Shown: one piece after another, positions 24,493 to 32,307 of the stretch
How the letters are laid out: every line of letters starts with the position of its first letter
Numbering within the stretch: position 1 is the first letter of the stretch
Assembly (NCBI GenBank): GCA_902786265.1
Contig: CADACE010000041.1
Location: forward strand, 1-34,638
Reading direction: 5' to 3'
DNA: 34,638 bases
DNA from: an uncultured Chloroflexota bacterium
Lineage (GTDB): Bacteria > Chloroflexota > Anaerolineae > Anaerolineales > Anaerolineaceae
The notes under the pieces: model-generated
What the model saw: only the letters and a program-made list of their open reading frames with translations
What the model was told of the DNA's origin: nothing
Database searches by the model: none
Translations under genes and position numbers: made by a program

Positions 24493-24953
24493 TGAACCGC
24501 AGTCTGATCGCAAAAATCTGTACAATTGCCGTGATCCTCGGCATCGCTGCCTGCATGTTCGTCATCGGACGCGGCCACACGGTCTATTTCGACGCCAAGT
24601 CCGTTGAGTATAACGGGGAAACCGTAGAACCCGGTTACCGTACCGCTATCTTCGTCAATGATGAGCGTGTCGCCAGGCTGAGTGCCGGTGACCGTGGTAT
24701 GGCTACCTGCATCGGGCAGAGCTTCAAGTTTCGTGTGGAAGTCACCCCTGAAAAAGGAGCGGATCCTGTTCCGTATGAATTTTCGATCAAGCTTCCGTAC
24801 AACATGGACGGCATCGTTCTGAATGTGCCCGCCATGATTGCCGGAGCTCCGCAGGATGTATATCTTTCTGAATTTGTCTCGATGGCGGTTGAGGTTTCCA
24901 CTGATGCTGAGGAAGAAATCATCACCGATGAATTCTCTCTCGGAGACATTTAG
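24492..24953 (+). CDS. Small membrane-anchored protein coupled to the transporter
   Basis: The 153-residue protein has one N-terminal hydrophobic segment (about 7-26) and an extracytoplasmic, beta-rich-looking domain that starts HTVYFDAKSVEYNGETV. Its ATG overlaps the permease stop (TAATG), so it is produced with the transporter. From memory it may correspond to an uncharacterised DUF found beside DUF3798 transporters (DUF6672 is my candidate). I cannot verify that. A role as an extra receptor or assembly subunit is inference from context. A strong terminator follows. Confidence 0.78.
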   Translation: MNRSLIAKICTIAVILGIAACMFVIGRGHTVYFDAKSVEYNGETVEPGYRTAIFVNDERVARLSAGDRGMATCIGQSFKFRVEVTPEKGADPVPYEFSIKLPYNMDGIVLNVPAMIAGAPQDVYLSEFVSMAVEVSTDAEEEIITDEFSLGDI

Positions 24954-24955
24954 GC

Positions 24956-24976
24956 AAATAAGAAATCAGAAATAAT
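24956..24976 (+). repeat. AG-phased heptad tract after the transporter operon
   Basis: Three units of the AAATAAG/AAATCAG type begin three bases after the stop codon and precede the terminator. Confidence 0.65.
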
Positions 24977-24984
24977 ATAATTCG

Positions 24985-25024
24985 GGACGGCTGCCGTATT
25001 ATGGCAGCCGTCCTTATGTTTTTT
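24985..25024 (+). terminator. Rho-independent terminator of the transporter operon
   Basis: GGACGGCTGCC (24985-24995) and GGCAGCCGTCC (25003-25013) form a perfect 11-base stem, followed by a T-rich stretch. Confidence 0.9.
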
Positions 25025-25085
25025 CTGTAGCTTATGGATAGTTTACCTGGAATTCAACCCGGGGAAAATGGTCTTTTCAAAATCA

Positions 25086-26330
25086 TTATTTGACCTTCAC
25101 AAACAATAAATCATCCGCGGCGTGATCGTTTGCATCGTTCCAGACGAGTTCGTTCCCGCTTTGCAGTGTGAAGGACCCTTTCCCGTTTTCATATACGACT
25201 TCTTCACTTGATTCGTTTTCTGAAGTGAAAGTAATGATCGTATGCTTGGCATCTGTATAAAGCAGCATTCCGGAATTGTTCTGCATGCGCTTCCCGGTCA
25301 TTTCCCAGTGAGCGGTCTGGAACGCGCTGCTTCCCCAGAAAATCTCAATATGATATTGCCCCGGTTCTTCCGCAGCTGTGATTTCGATGGAGCAGCGTCC
25401 GGCTACATTGTCGGCGAAGGTGCCGAGGATGTTGTTTTCATTGGGGTCATACAGCCCTTTGAACTGAGCAATTGCCTGATAGAAATTCAGCATGATTCCG
25501 GATGCTTTGGTTTCACTGTCATCGTAAACAGCTTCATAGAGCAATTCAAATGATCCGTCGCTCCAGACCTGGCGGATGATGTTTTCATGGCCGTCCATCA
25601 GGAAGAAATCGAAGCGGTACCCATCATCGGGGAAATTGAGCACTACATACTCACCGTCCGGGACTTCCGTGTCACGCCGATATTCAAATTTTACATTTTC
25701 GGAGAGCTTTTTAAGGTATGTATCAAATCCGTAGAAGTTATACCCTTCCAGCGGCCCGAATTGTGTCGTGCTGACGGTGAATTTTGTTCCCATATACAGC
25801 GCCCGGGCAAGCATGATGTCGAGTTCGGTGTTGCCGTGTTTTTCCGGTGTGAGTCCGTCATTACCGGCAATAAAGCTGTCGGGAACTGTATGTGCCCATT
25901 CATTTAAAGCACCCCAGTCTTCAAAATTTTTCGGGTCGGTATAATCATCCCGGATCATACGGACATCGGTCGGACCGTTATAGAGATAGTAATCGCCGTT
26001 TTGGTCTTTCGCGAAAACCCGTGACCCAAACATATCGTAACAAAGCATTTCACGGAGTTTTTCTTCACTGACACGTTCAAGACTGAACAGCCAGCCGACA
26101 CCTTCCCATCCGAGTCCCTGTTTTTCGGCGATTTCTACTGATTTTTTCTCGGTAACGGAGAATAATTCGCCATATCCGTCATTTTCCGGAACATCAATGA
26201 TCAGCTGATCCACAAGTTCATCCGGGATGCTGAGAGTAAGGTTTCCGTTTTGGAAATCCGCGGCATAGACGCTGACAGCTGTGAATAAAATGATGAATGT
26301 AAGACAGAAACAGATATAAAACTTTTTCAT
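25086..26330 (-). CDS. Secreted protein of unknown function
   Basis: The 414-residue protein has a signal peptide of about 23 residues ending VYAAD. I do not recognise the mature region. It contains many aromatic and acidic residues, and a C-terminal part (about 300-410) with short beta-type repeats such as YHIEIFWGSSAFQTAHWEM. That part resembles small lipocalin- or beta-sandwich-like domains only in general appearance. No lipobox or cell-wall sorting signal is visible. The ATG has a strong GGAGG about seven bases upstream. It is a single gene, convergent with the transporter operon. Confidence 0.8.
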   Translation of the reverse strand: MKKFYICFCLTFIILFTAVSVYAADFQNGNLTLSIPDELVDQLIIDVPENDGYGELFSVTEKKSVEIAEKQGLGWEGVGWLFSLERVSEEKLREMLCYDMFGSRVFAKDQNGDYYLYNGPTDVRMIRDDYTDPKNFEDWGALNEWAHTVPDSFIAGNDGLTPEKHGNTELDIMLARALYMGTKFTVSTTQFGPLEGYNFYGFDTYLKKLSENVKFEYRRDTEVPDGEYVVLNFPDDGYRFDFFLMDGHENIIRQVWSDGSFELLYEAVYDDSETKASGIMLNFYQAIAQFKGLYDPNENNILGTFADNVAGRCSIEITAAEEPGQYHIEIFWGSSAFQTAHWEMTGKRMQNNSGMLLYTDAKHTIITFTSENESSEEVVYENGKGSFTLQSGNELVWNDANDHAADDLLFVKVK

Positions 26331-26556
26331 TTTCTTTCCTCCGATATTTGTTTATATCTATATTATTGTAATCTGTTCAGATGATCCTTGGGCGTTTCGG
26401 ACCTCGGATCCTGAATTATTCCCTATATTTATTATACGAAACCGGTTTGAAGTTAGTTTCAATGAATCCGAAACTGCCAGCTGTTGTATCGGGACCGCGC
26501 GTTGAACCATGATCGAAACATCATATCACAAAAAAGTCACAATTTTCAGGAATGAC
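26331..26556. other. Intergenic region, nothing further seen
   Basis: This A+T-rich divergent spacer lies upstream of the secreted protein (-) and the tRNA promoter (+). A TATAAT on the minus strand near 26430 has no convincing -35. No gene or repeat is evident. Confidence 0.5.
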
Positions 26557-26585
26557 TTGACACAAATCAAAAACACCTGTAGAAT
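26557..26585 (+). promoter_or_regulatory. Promoter of the tRNA-Phe gene
   Basis: TTGACA (26557-26562), 17 bases, TAGAAT (26580-26585). Transcription would begin about 20 bases before the mature tRNA end. Confidence 0.82.
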
Positions 26586-26613
26586 AGTGAACGTTGTTGA
26601 GAAACAATGGTTT

Positions 26614-26686
26614 GCCGAGATAGCTCAGTTGGTAGAGCATACGACTGAAAATTGTAGTGTCCACAGTTCGATTCTGTGTCTCGGCA
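26614..26686 (+). tRNA. tRNA-Phe (GAA)
   Basis: A complete cloverleaf can be drawn. The acceptor GCCGAGA pairs with TCTCGGC and the D arm is GCTC/GAGC. The anticodon stem TACGA/TTGTA has one wobble and a CTGAAAA loop (anticodon GAA). The T arm is CACAG/CTGTG with TTCGATT. The discriminator base is A. The 3' CCA is not encoded, since CTA follows. Confidence 0.95.
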
Positions 26687-26688
26687 CT

Positions 26689-26717
26689 AAACCCGGGAAG
26701 TTGATTCCCGGGTTTTT
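26689..26717 (+). terminator. Terminator of the tRNA-Phe gene
   Basis: AAACCCGGGAA (26689-26699) and TTCCCGGGTTT (26705-26715) form a perfect 11-base stem running into five Ts. Confidence 0.92.
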
Positions 26718-26839
26718 GATTTAATACCCGGAAAATAAAAATTTTCTTTATGATAATATTCGGTTATCATGTTTCGCAGATGATTGCGGACCGTTCAATT
26801 TTAATATAAAAATGAACATATACAGATGGCAGGTTTTTC

Positions 26840-26900
26840 CATGAGTTTTCCGACAGGGATCCGGACAAAGGAACTCATGTCACTTTTTATATGCTATAAT
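26840..26900 (+). promoter_or_regulatory. Kinase-gene promoter region with an inverted repeat
   Basis: TATAAT (26895-26900) is a good -10 without a clear -35. CATGAGTT (26840-26847) and AACTCATG (26872-26879) are perfect inverted arms. The right arm covers the expected -35 position, so it may be an activator or repressor site. Confidence 0.45.
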
Positions 26901-26935
26901 AAACAGGGAAAGAATCTGTAAATAAGGAATTCAGG

Positions 26936-28579
26936 ATGGATCATAGCGCCGGGCACGTACAACTCAACTATTGCTTCAACTGTATGCATCATTTGGATAC
27001 GGGACAAACGGTTTGTCCGGCCTGTGGACATAACAACAAATTTCATGGAAATCCGTCAGTTGCTTTGCCGGAAGGGACGATTCTTGCCGGAAGATACCTG
27101 GTCGGCAGGGTCCTTGGACAGGGAGGCTTCGGCATTACCTATATCGCAATTGATATCGCATTGGATATTCGTGTAGCAATTAAAGAATACTTTCCGACCG
27201 ATGTTGCGGCACGAGAACAAAATTCAATCAGGGTACTTCCGGTGCCGACATCATCAAATCCGAACGGATTTCAAAAAGGATGTGATGAATTTCAGCTTGA
27301 AGCGAAAAATCTGGCACGTTTCAACAGCCCGAATATCGTTCGGGTGCGGGATTATTTTCTTGAAAACGGTACAGCTTATATTGTAATGGATTATATAGAC
27401 GGCAGCAGCCTGACAGAGGAAGCTGCCCGCAGCGGCGGCAGGATGCCATGGAACAGAGTCCTGAGTCTGTTCAATCCGCTCATTCTTGAGATGGATAAGC
27501 TTCATGCTCAAAACCTGATCCACCGTGATATCAAACCCGATAACATGAAAATTCATCGTGATGCGCTGACCGGAGAGGAACAGCTTGTTCTGCTGGATTT
27601 TGGCTCGGCAAGGTATTTCTCCGGCCAGAGAACGCAGACATATACCGCGTTGGTAACGCCGGGATTTGCCCCGATCGAGCAGTACAATGAAAGAAGCCGT
27701 CAGGGTCCGTATACGGATGTTTATTCGCTGTGTGCTTCCATGTATGCGTTGTTAACGGGAGAGCGTCCTCCGGATGCCACTGCGCGTGCTGCCGGTGATG
27801 CTATTATTATTCCGATCAATCAAAAAGGTGTCACTGTACCGGGATGTGTGGAAAATGCTGTCATGCATGGTTTGGCAGCAAAAAGTATTGACCGTCCGCA
27901 AACCATGCGTAAGCTTTATAACGAATTAAATGTTTCTCCGGTAATACCTTCTTCTAAAGGAAACAATGAAAAAAAATTCAGACAATCAAATAAAGTGCCA
28001 TGGATTTTCTTAGCAGCGGCAGTTATAGTATTTATTGCGGGGCTGTTCCTGTTTTTGTCAGAGAATTCAAAAACACCGGCTAAGACAGTGACCCTGACGC
28101 CGACTGTAACCCCGACAAGGACGCCGACTGAGACAAAAACACCTCTGCCGACTAATACCCCGACACCTGAAGATCCCCGGATCTATGTCGTACAGGAATT
28201 AGACTCCTGCTGGTCGATCATTACGGAATTCGGTGTACCGCTGGATCTGTTCCTTGCTATCAACAATCTGGATGCAAACTGTAATCTCGCAGTTGGACAG
28301 GAAGTGATTATCCCAGGGTCGGATTATGAACTGCCAACTGCCACTCCGGTGCCACTGGATCAGTATCGGTCCGGTCAGCTGATCGAATATGAGGTTGAGT
28401 TCAATGATTCTTACCAGGGAATTGCTTCCAAATTCAATACCACACTGGATTCGATCCGGAAGCTGAATGAAATTGAAGATATGAACACCTTCCCGACCTT
28501 TGGTCAGATTCTGACCATTGCGGTCAATCTCGTGACTCCGACACCTTCCCCGGTTCCGACTTATACGAAAATTCCCTAA
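26936..28579 (+). CDS. Membrane Ser/Thr protein kinase with zinc ribbon and LysM domains
   Basis: The 547-residue protein starts with a zinc ribbon (CxxC at 13-16 and 27-30). A complete Hanks-type kinase follows: glycine loop GQGGFG (61-66), lysine K83 in VAIKE, HRD at 195-197, DFG at 220-222. A transmembrane helix (about 354-374) and a long Thr/Pro linker lead to two LysM-like domains outside the cell (about 415-460 and 478-525). All kinase catalytic residues are present. The plan parallels PASTA-tailed PrkC/PknB kinases, which sense cell-wall fragments, but LysM replaces PASTA. Sensing of wall glycans is inference. AAGGAA and AGGA lie upstream of the ATG. It is a single gene with its own terminator. 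Confidence 0.9.
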   Translation: MDHSAGHVQLNYCFNCMHHLDTGQTVCPACGHNNKFHGNPSVALPEGTILAGRYLVGRVLGQGGFGITYIAIDIALDIRVAIKEYFPTDVAAREQNSIRVLPVPTSSNPNGFQKGCDEFQLEAKNLARFNSPNIVRVRDYFLENGTAYIVMDYIDGSSLTEEAARSGGRMPWNRVLSLFNPLILEMDKLHAQNLIHRDIKPDNMKIHRDALTGEEQLVLLDFGSARYFSGQRTQTYTALVTPGFAPIEQYNERSRQGPYTDVYSLCASMYALLTGERPPDATARAAGDAIIIPINQKGVTVPGCVENAVMHGLAAKSIDRPQTMRKLYNELNVSPVIPSSKGNNEKKFRQSNKVPWIFLAAAVIVFIAGLFLFLSENSKTPAKTVTLTPTVTPTRTPTETKTPLPTNTPTPEDPRIYVVQELDSCWSIITEFGVPLDLFLAINNLDANCNLAVGQEVIIPGSDYELPTATPVPLDQYRSGQLIEYEVEFNDSYQGIASKFNTTLDSIRKLNEIEDMNTFPTFGQILTIAVNLVTPTPSPVPTYTKIP

Positions 28580-28603
28580 GATTAAGTAAGAATATTACAG
28601 GAT

Positions 28604-28635
28604 AAAAAGCAGCCGCTCAGATGGGCGGCTGTTTT
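28604..28635. terminator. Bidirectional terminator
   Basis: CAGCCGC (28610-28616) pairs with GCGGCTG (28625-28631). A run of As precedes it and four Ts follow, so it can serve both the kinase gene and the convergent small gene. Confidence 0.8.
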
Positions 28636-28640
28636 GATAA

Positions 28641-28928
28641 TCAGAAATTGCCGATGCGGAACCAGCAGGCTTCCAGATGTGCGGCGAGATCTTTCCCGCT
28701 GCGTTTGCTGATTTTTTTTACAGTCCATTCCATGGCATCGGCACCGCCGATATCGAAAATGCGCTGTCCGATTTCCCGTGTGCGGATATGGCGGCATTCC
28801 CGGTCAAAGGGATGACCGGGACGTTCTGAAAGAAAATCATCTGTTTTGCCGATTTGCGCCAGTTCATCCAGGTATTTGTTCATTTCATCTGTGTTTTGTC
28901 TCGGGAAAGGTTTGCTGAAAAACCACAT
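28641..28928 (-). CDS. Small soluble protein of unknown function
   Basis: The 95-residue protein has no signal peptide or membrane segment and is charged throughout. It contains HLEACWFRIGN near its end and a basic KKISKRSGKD patch. I do not recognise a family. The ATG at 28928 is chosen because GGAGG lies six to seven bases upstream. A TTG twelve bases earlier would overlap that site. A facing pair of heptad tracts lies between it and the next upstream gene. Confidence 0.7.
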   Translation of the reverse strand: MWFFSKPFPRQNTDEMNKYLDELAQIGKTDDFLSERPGHPFDRECRHIRTREIGQRIFDIGGADAMEWTVKKISKRSGKDLAAHLEACWFRIGNF

Positions 28929-28945
28929 AGGTACCTCCAATTTGA

Positions 28946-28980
28946 AAATAAGAAATCAGAAATCAGAAATAAGAAATAAT
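28946..28980 (+). repeat. AG-phased heptad tract, left of a facing pair
   Basis: Five units of AAATAAG or AAATCAG in exact seven-base phase. Complementary to the tract at 29063-29096, which lies 82 bases away in the opposite orientation. Confidence 0.85.
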
Positions 28981-29062
28981 AATTCAAACGGGCAAGGAAA
29001 TGATCAAAACATCGGTAATACGCGTCTGTTCGGAGAAAGAAATGGTTGCTGTTGTATCCGGC

Positions 29063-29096
29063 ATTTCTTATTTCTTATTTCATATTTCTTATTTTA
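29063..29096 (-). repeat. AG-phased heptad tract, right of a facing pair
   Basis: The minus-strand units are AAATAAG and AAATATG. The tract ends just before the stop of the next minus-strand gene and pairs with 28946-28980. The enclosed 82 bases hold no gene. Confidence 0.85.
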
Positions 29097-29099
29097 TCA

Positions 29100-29537
29100 C
29101 TATTCCCACACCGCGTTAAAATAACCGCTGAATACATCTGTTCCGCTGAGGGTCATTGTGAATTTATCCCTGTCTCCGGGGATGGTAATGTTCAGCGGGG
29201 AATTGTTCAGCGTATAACTTGATTTCTCTTTTCCGCATTCCACAGTCAGTTCCAGGTCTGAATTCACTGTTTTTGAGTGGATCATCAACAGGCGGTCCGC
29301 GTCCGGAGGGAGAAGTCCGTCTGAGGAAATGGAACCGGTGAAGGATTCAAATTCCAAAGCCCAAATCTGGGCGCCGTGTACTTCATGATATCCGAAGGAA
29401 ATATAGCCGCCCTGTTCCATCAGGCTGAAATTAATACCGATGACAAACTTTGAAATGAGGACGACCAGCGCTAAAATCAATGCCAGAATGACCAGCATCA
29501 TCGTTTCCCTGTTTTTCATGTATTTTTCGTTTTTCAA
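29100..29537 (-). CDS. Membrane-anchored extracytoplasmic protein of unknown function
   Basis: The 145-residue protein has one N-terminal transmembrane helix (about 12-34) and an outside domain of about 110 residues with beta-rich character. I recognise no family. The start is TTG with GGGAG seven bases upstream. An ATG six codons later is an alternative but is farther from that Shine-Dalgarno. It is part of a run of surface-type genes on the minus strand. Confidence 0.65.
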   Translation of the reverse strand: MKNEKYMKNRETMMLVILALILALVVLISKFVIGINFSLMEQGGYISFGYHEVHGAQIWALEFESFTGSISSDGLLPPDADRLLMIHSKTVNSDLELTVECGKEKSSYTLNNSPLNITIPGDRDKFTMTLSGTDVFSGYFNAVWE

Positions 29538-29673
29538 TGTTATTCTCCCATTCCTGTGCCGGTGCGGACGATTCAGCTTTCAATTATATATCAGTATCCG
29601 GCAGTGCGTCACTTCTGTATAATCATACTTATAATTCGAATCAGGATTAACCAGTGAGTCATGAAAATCAGAT

Positions 29674-29694
29674 CCTCTGATACCTGAATCCTTT
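29674..29694 (-). repeat. Short AG-phased heptad tract after the aminotransferase-fold gene
   Basis: Minus-strand units AGGATTC then AGGTATC begin directly after the stop of the aminotransferase-fold gene. Only about three units are present. Confidence 0.4.
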
Positions 29695-30810
29695 TTAAAC
29701 TTTCTGCTCCTGACGTCTCATGGCAGGCGGGATCCTGCGCTGTCTGGTATCGTAGTCGTTCAGGAACCGGTCCAATACCCGGATCAGAGCCATAATATCC
29801 GCGGGGGTCGTGTCGTTGCCATGGTAGATGATCAGGGAATTTTTCGGCATCTGGCCAACACCCGCGGTCACAAACACGCCGTAACGGGCGGCATGCTCTG
29901 CCATTTCCTGCGGGGTGATCCCAGCGGGTATCTCGATCGCTGTGCAGTTTACGGCACAAACCTGCGGGACAGAAAGGATCGGGAATCCCCGGGCGCCTGC
30001 CCATTCATATATATAATTCCGGACCGCTGCCATACGCTGGACCCGGTCCGGGATCCCTTCGGTCAGAACGGTATCGATTTGTTCATTCAGCGCGTTGAGA
30101 AGCGGATAAGCCGGAGCGTCCAGAGCGGACGCACTGCGGCTGACGGTATTCCGCGGATAGTTGAAATATCGTCCGTTCATGATGTTGTGAGCCAGCAGAC
30201 GGGTGTGCGCCCGTTCATTCATGATGGTTATTCCCAATCCGGGCGGCAGCCCCAAAGCCATTTCCGATCCGCAAAGGCAGATATCGGTCAGACCGCTGAG
30301 GATCTCATCAAAACCGCAGAAAACACAGCCGCTGATATCCGTCACGATCAGTCCGTCCGGACATTTGCTGCGGAATTCCTCACAGATGGCGGCTGCGTTC
30401 AGGCTGGTCCCCATATAAACATCGGTTTCCACAAACATCAGAACGTCAAAGCTTTCTTTCTGCAGCTCCACACCGAAGGCGTTCATGTCCGGTTCTGTTC
30501 CGTATGCGATATCAAAAACGCTGACCGTTTTTTTGCAGTCATCGGCAATATCCAGCCATTCCTGGGACATCGGTCCGTTGATGATCATCATAATGTTCCG
30601 GTCATTGAACCATTCGACGGACATCTGCAGAAGTCCTTCCCGTGTGCAGCTGAATATGACGGGCAGTTCGGATTTCGGAAAGAAAAATTCCTTCAGCCGT
30701 TCCGAAATAATGGATGGCCGGAGCAGGGTACCGGCTCCGGGCGGTGTTACCTGGGCGGCAAGCACTCCGGGAGAAACAGATGCGGGATTAGGCAGAAACC
30801 AGCGGCTCAT
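29695..30810 (-). CDS. Class V aminotransferase-fold protein lacking the PLP lysine
   Basis: The 371-residue protein follows the serine-pyruvate/alanine-glyoxylate aminotransferase pattern from FLPNPASVSPGVLAA at the N-terminus to the small C-terminal domain. The cofactor aspartate is kept (D158 in VTDISG). The lysine that binds pyridoxal phosphate should lie in a GSQKALxxPPGLG motif, but here it reads GSEMALGLPPGLG, with Met184 in its place. Codon 30259-30261 confirms ATG on the minus strand. The rest of the fold shows no decay, so it looks like a retained non-aminotransferase rather than a pseudogene. The start ATG has no visible Shine-Dalgarno. The neighbours are sortase and small surface proteins. 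Confidence 0.82.
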   Translation of the reverse strand: MSRWFLPNPASVSPGVLAAQVTPPGAGTLLRPSIISERLKEFFFPKSELPVIFSCTREGLLQMSVEWFNDRNIMMIINGPMSQEWLDIADDCKKTVSVFDIAYGTEPDMNAFGVELQKESFDVLMFVETDVYMGTSLNAAAICEEFRSKCPDGLIVTDISGCVFCGFDEILSGLTDICLCGSEMALGLPPGLGITIMNERAHTRLLAHNIMNGRYFNYPRNTVSRSASALDAPAYPLLNALNEQIDTVLTEGIPDRVQRMAAVRNYIYEWAGARGFPILSVPQVCAVNCTAIEIPAGITPQEMAEHAARYGVFVTAGVGQMPKNSLIIYHGNDTTPADIMALIRVLDRFLNDYDTRQRRIPPAMRRQEQKV

Positions 30811-30821
30811 AACGGAAACTA

Positions 30822-30849
30822 AGAAATATGAAATAAGAAATAAGTAACA
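30822..30849 (+). repeat. AG-phased heptad tract, left of a facing pair
   Basis: Units such as AGAAATA run in phase over four copies just upstream of the aminotransferase-fold gene, in place of a Shine-Dalgarno region. The tract faces 30982-31003 across about 130 bases. Confidence 0.75.
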
Positions 30850-30981
30850 GGAGACGCGGAATAATCCATAGAGTATGGAAAATCAGAAATATCCGTACCC
30901 GGCATTGAGTGAGAAGATTTCTCACGATCTGTACAGAAAGTGTTATTCAGGTCATTGAATGGAATTCGTTTATATGTATTC

Positions 30982-31003
30982 ATTTCTGATTTCTGGTTTC
31001 TTA
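30982..31003 (-). repeat. AG-phased heptad tract, right of a facing pair
   Basis: The minus-strand units are AAATAAG-, AAACCAG- and AAATCAG-like. The TAA stop of the sortase gene lies within the first unit. Confidence 0.75.
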
Positions 31004-31879
31004 TTTTTTCAGGTTTGCGCTGACAACGATCCGCTGGTTATCGATCAGATAGGGATAACAGGAGATCAAAGTCAGTGTGCTGTCTTCTGTCTGACGCATC
31101 ACTTCGACCTGGGAAGGCTGGACGATCTGCGTTCCGGTGACCAGATAGGTATAAGCGTTTTTCTCTGAAAGCAGCATGATTTCATCCCCGACTTTCAGAC
31201 GATCCAATTCACGGAACACCTGACCGAAAATATCGTTGTGTCCCGATAAAATCACATTTCCCGGTTTTCCGGGCGCTCCGCTGGCGGCGTTCAGTCCGAC
31301 ACCGGTTTTGAGCGCTTCCCAATCATCTCCCTGAACGACAGGTGCGTCAACATTGATTGCCGGAATACCGATGCGGATAATGCGGCCGCTGTCATTGTCT
31401 ACAGGAACGACTGCTGTTGCACGAACATTGATCAGTCCGCGCAGATGTTCCGGGATCTCGCTTTCATTAAAACTGGCGTTGCCGACAGCGTCCGGCGCGG
31501 TATGTCCGCCCGGCAGAACTACTGCCTGGATCAGTGCGGTGGGGGTGATGGTGGGGACATTAAAGGCCCGGGATGCTTCTTCGTTCAGGCTGCGCAGAAT
31601 GTTTGACCCTCTGCCCAGCAGGATCACAACACCGATCAGCGCCAGAATTTCCACGACTAACAGGATGAAGTCAATTTTGCGGATAACCCTGCCGCTGCTG
31701 ACACGTTCGATTGTTTTTGTCTCCGTATTGTAGATCAGGTCTTCATTGATGGGCGCGTTATCGGCGTCCGTTACCCGTCCGGAGGCACGGTATGCGGAAA
31801 CGCGGGCTTCGCGGCTGCGGATCTTGCGCTGCATCAGCAGCTCGCGCAGTTCATCATCAGTCAGCTGTTCACGCTTCAT
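31001..31879 (-). CDS. Sortase, membrane-anchored, with long cytosolic N-terminus
   Basis: The 292-residue protein is a cysteine transpeptidase of the sortase family, probably class D/E-like. Catalytic residues are all visible: His214 in SGHND, Cys274 in LISCYPY and Arg283 in DNQRIVV. A transmembrane helix spans about 69-89. Unusually, about 68 mostly charged residues precede it on the cytosolic side. The ATG at 31879 overlaps the gtrA-like stop by 11 bases and has AAGGAG about ten bases upstream. An earlier ATG/TTG pair at 31903-31906 lacks one. None of the proteins in the window ends with a recognisable LPxTG-type signal. Confidence 0.88.
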   Translation of the reverse strand: MKREQLTDDELRELLMQRKIRSREARVSAYRASGRVTDADNAPINEDLIYNTETKTIERVSSGRVIRKIDFILLVVEILALIGVVILLGRGSNILRSLNEEASRAFNVPTITPTALIQAVVLPGGHTAPDAVGNASFNESEIPEHLRGLINVRATAVVPVDNDSGRIIRIGIPAINVDAPVVQGDDWEALKTGVGLNAASGAPGKPGNVILSGHNDIFGQVFRELDRLKVGDEIMLLSEKNAYTYLVTGTQIVQPSQVEVMRQTEDSTLTLISCYPYLIDNQRIVVSANLKK

Positions 31880-32273
31880 GGACCGGTTTCTCCTTCTTAT
31901 CATCAAACACGAAAAAGCGTGCTACCGCGTAATTGAAGAAATTCATGATGAATTCGAGCACCATCTTGATGAATACGGGGTCGATACGCGGCAGCAGTCC
32001 TTCGATCCATTGCATCAGGAAATAAAGGATCGTGGTTGAAAAAATGACCAGCAGAATATAGCGGGGAAAAGAATCCTGGCGTTTTCCGTTCTGAAAAACA
32101 GCCAGCTGCAGCAGGAAATAATTTACGATCAGGGAAACCACCCGGGCGGCAATCAGGGCAAAACTGTCCCGGACACCGAGATGGTTCAGAATAAAATAGG
32201 TAAGGTTGTCTGCAATCGAGGCAATCAGCCCCGCTCCCGCAAACTTTATATAGGATAGGATCGTTTTTTTCAT
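31869..32273 (-). CDS. GtrA-family membrane protein
   Basis: The 134-residue protein has four predicted transmembrane helices and the GtrA pattern: YIKFAGAGLIASIADNLTYF at the start, NYFLLQLAVF in the middle and FIMNFFNYAVARFFVF at the end. GtrA-type proteins are thought to help flip polyprenyl-phosphate-linked sugars. A GT2 glycosyltransferase lies two genes upstream, so the two probably act in one surface-glycan step. Its end overlaps the sortase start. Confidence 0.88.
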   Translation of the reverse strand: MKKTILSYIKFAGAGLIASIADNLTYFILNHLGVRDSFALIAARVVSLIVNYFLLQLAVFQNGKRQDSFPRYILLVIFSTTILYFLMQWIEGLLPRIDPVFIKMVLEFIMNFFNYAVARFFVFDDKKEKPVHEA

Positions 32274-32307
32274 AATGCTGCCGGCTGCTGCCTTCTCTTC
32301 TGATAAA

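Noticed and set aside
26509..26724. Small open frame across the tRNA-Phe gene
   Set aside because: It reads through the tRNA and its terminator and has no protein-like features.
29821..30822. Open frame opposite the aminotransferase-fold gene
   Set aside because: No recognisable family; the minus-strand gene aligns with a known fold from end to end.
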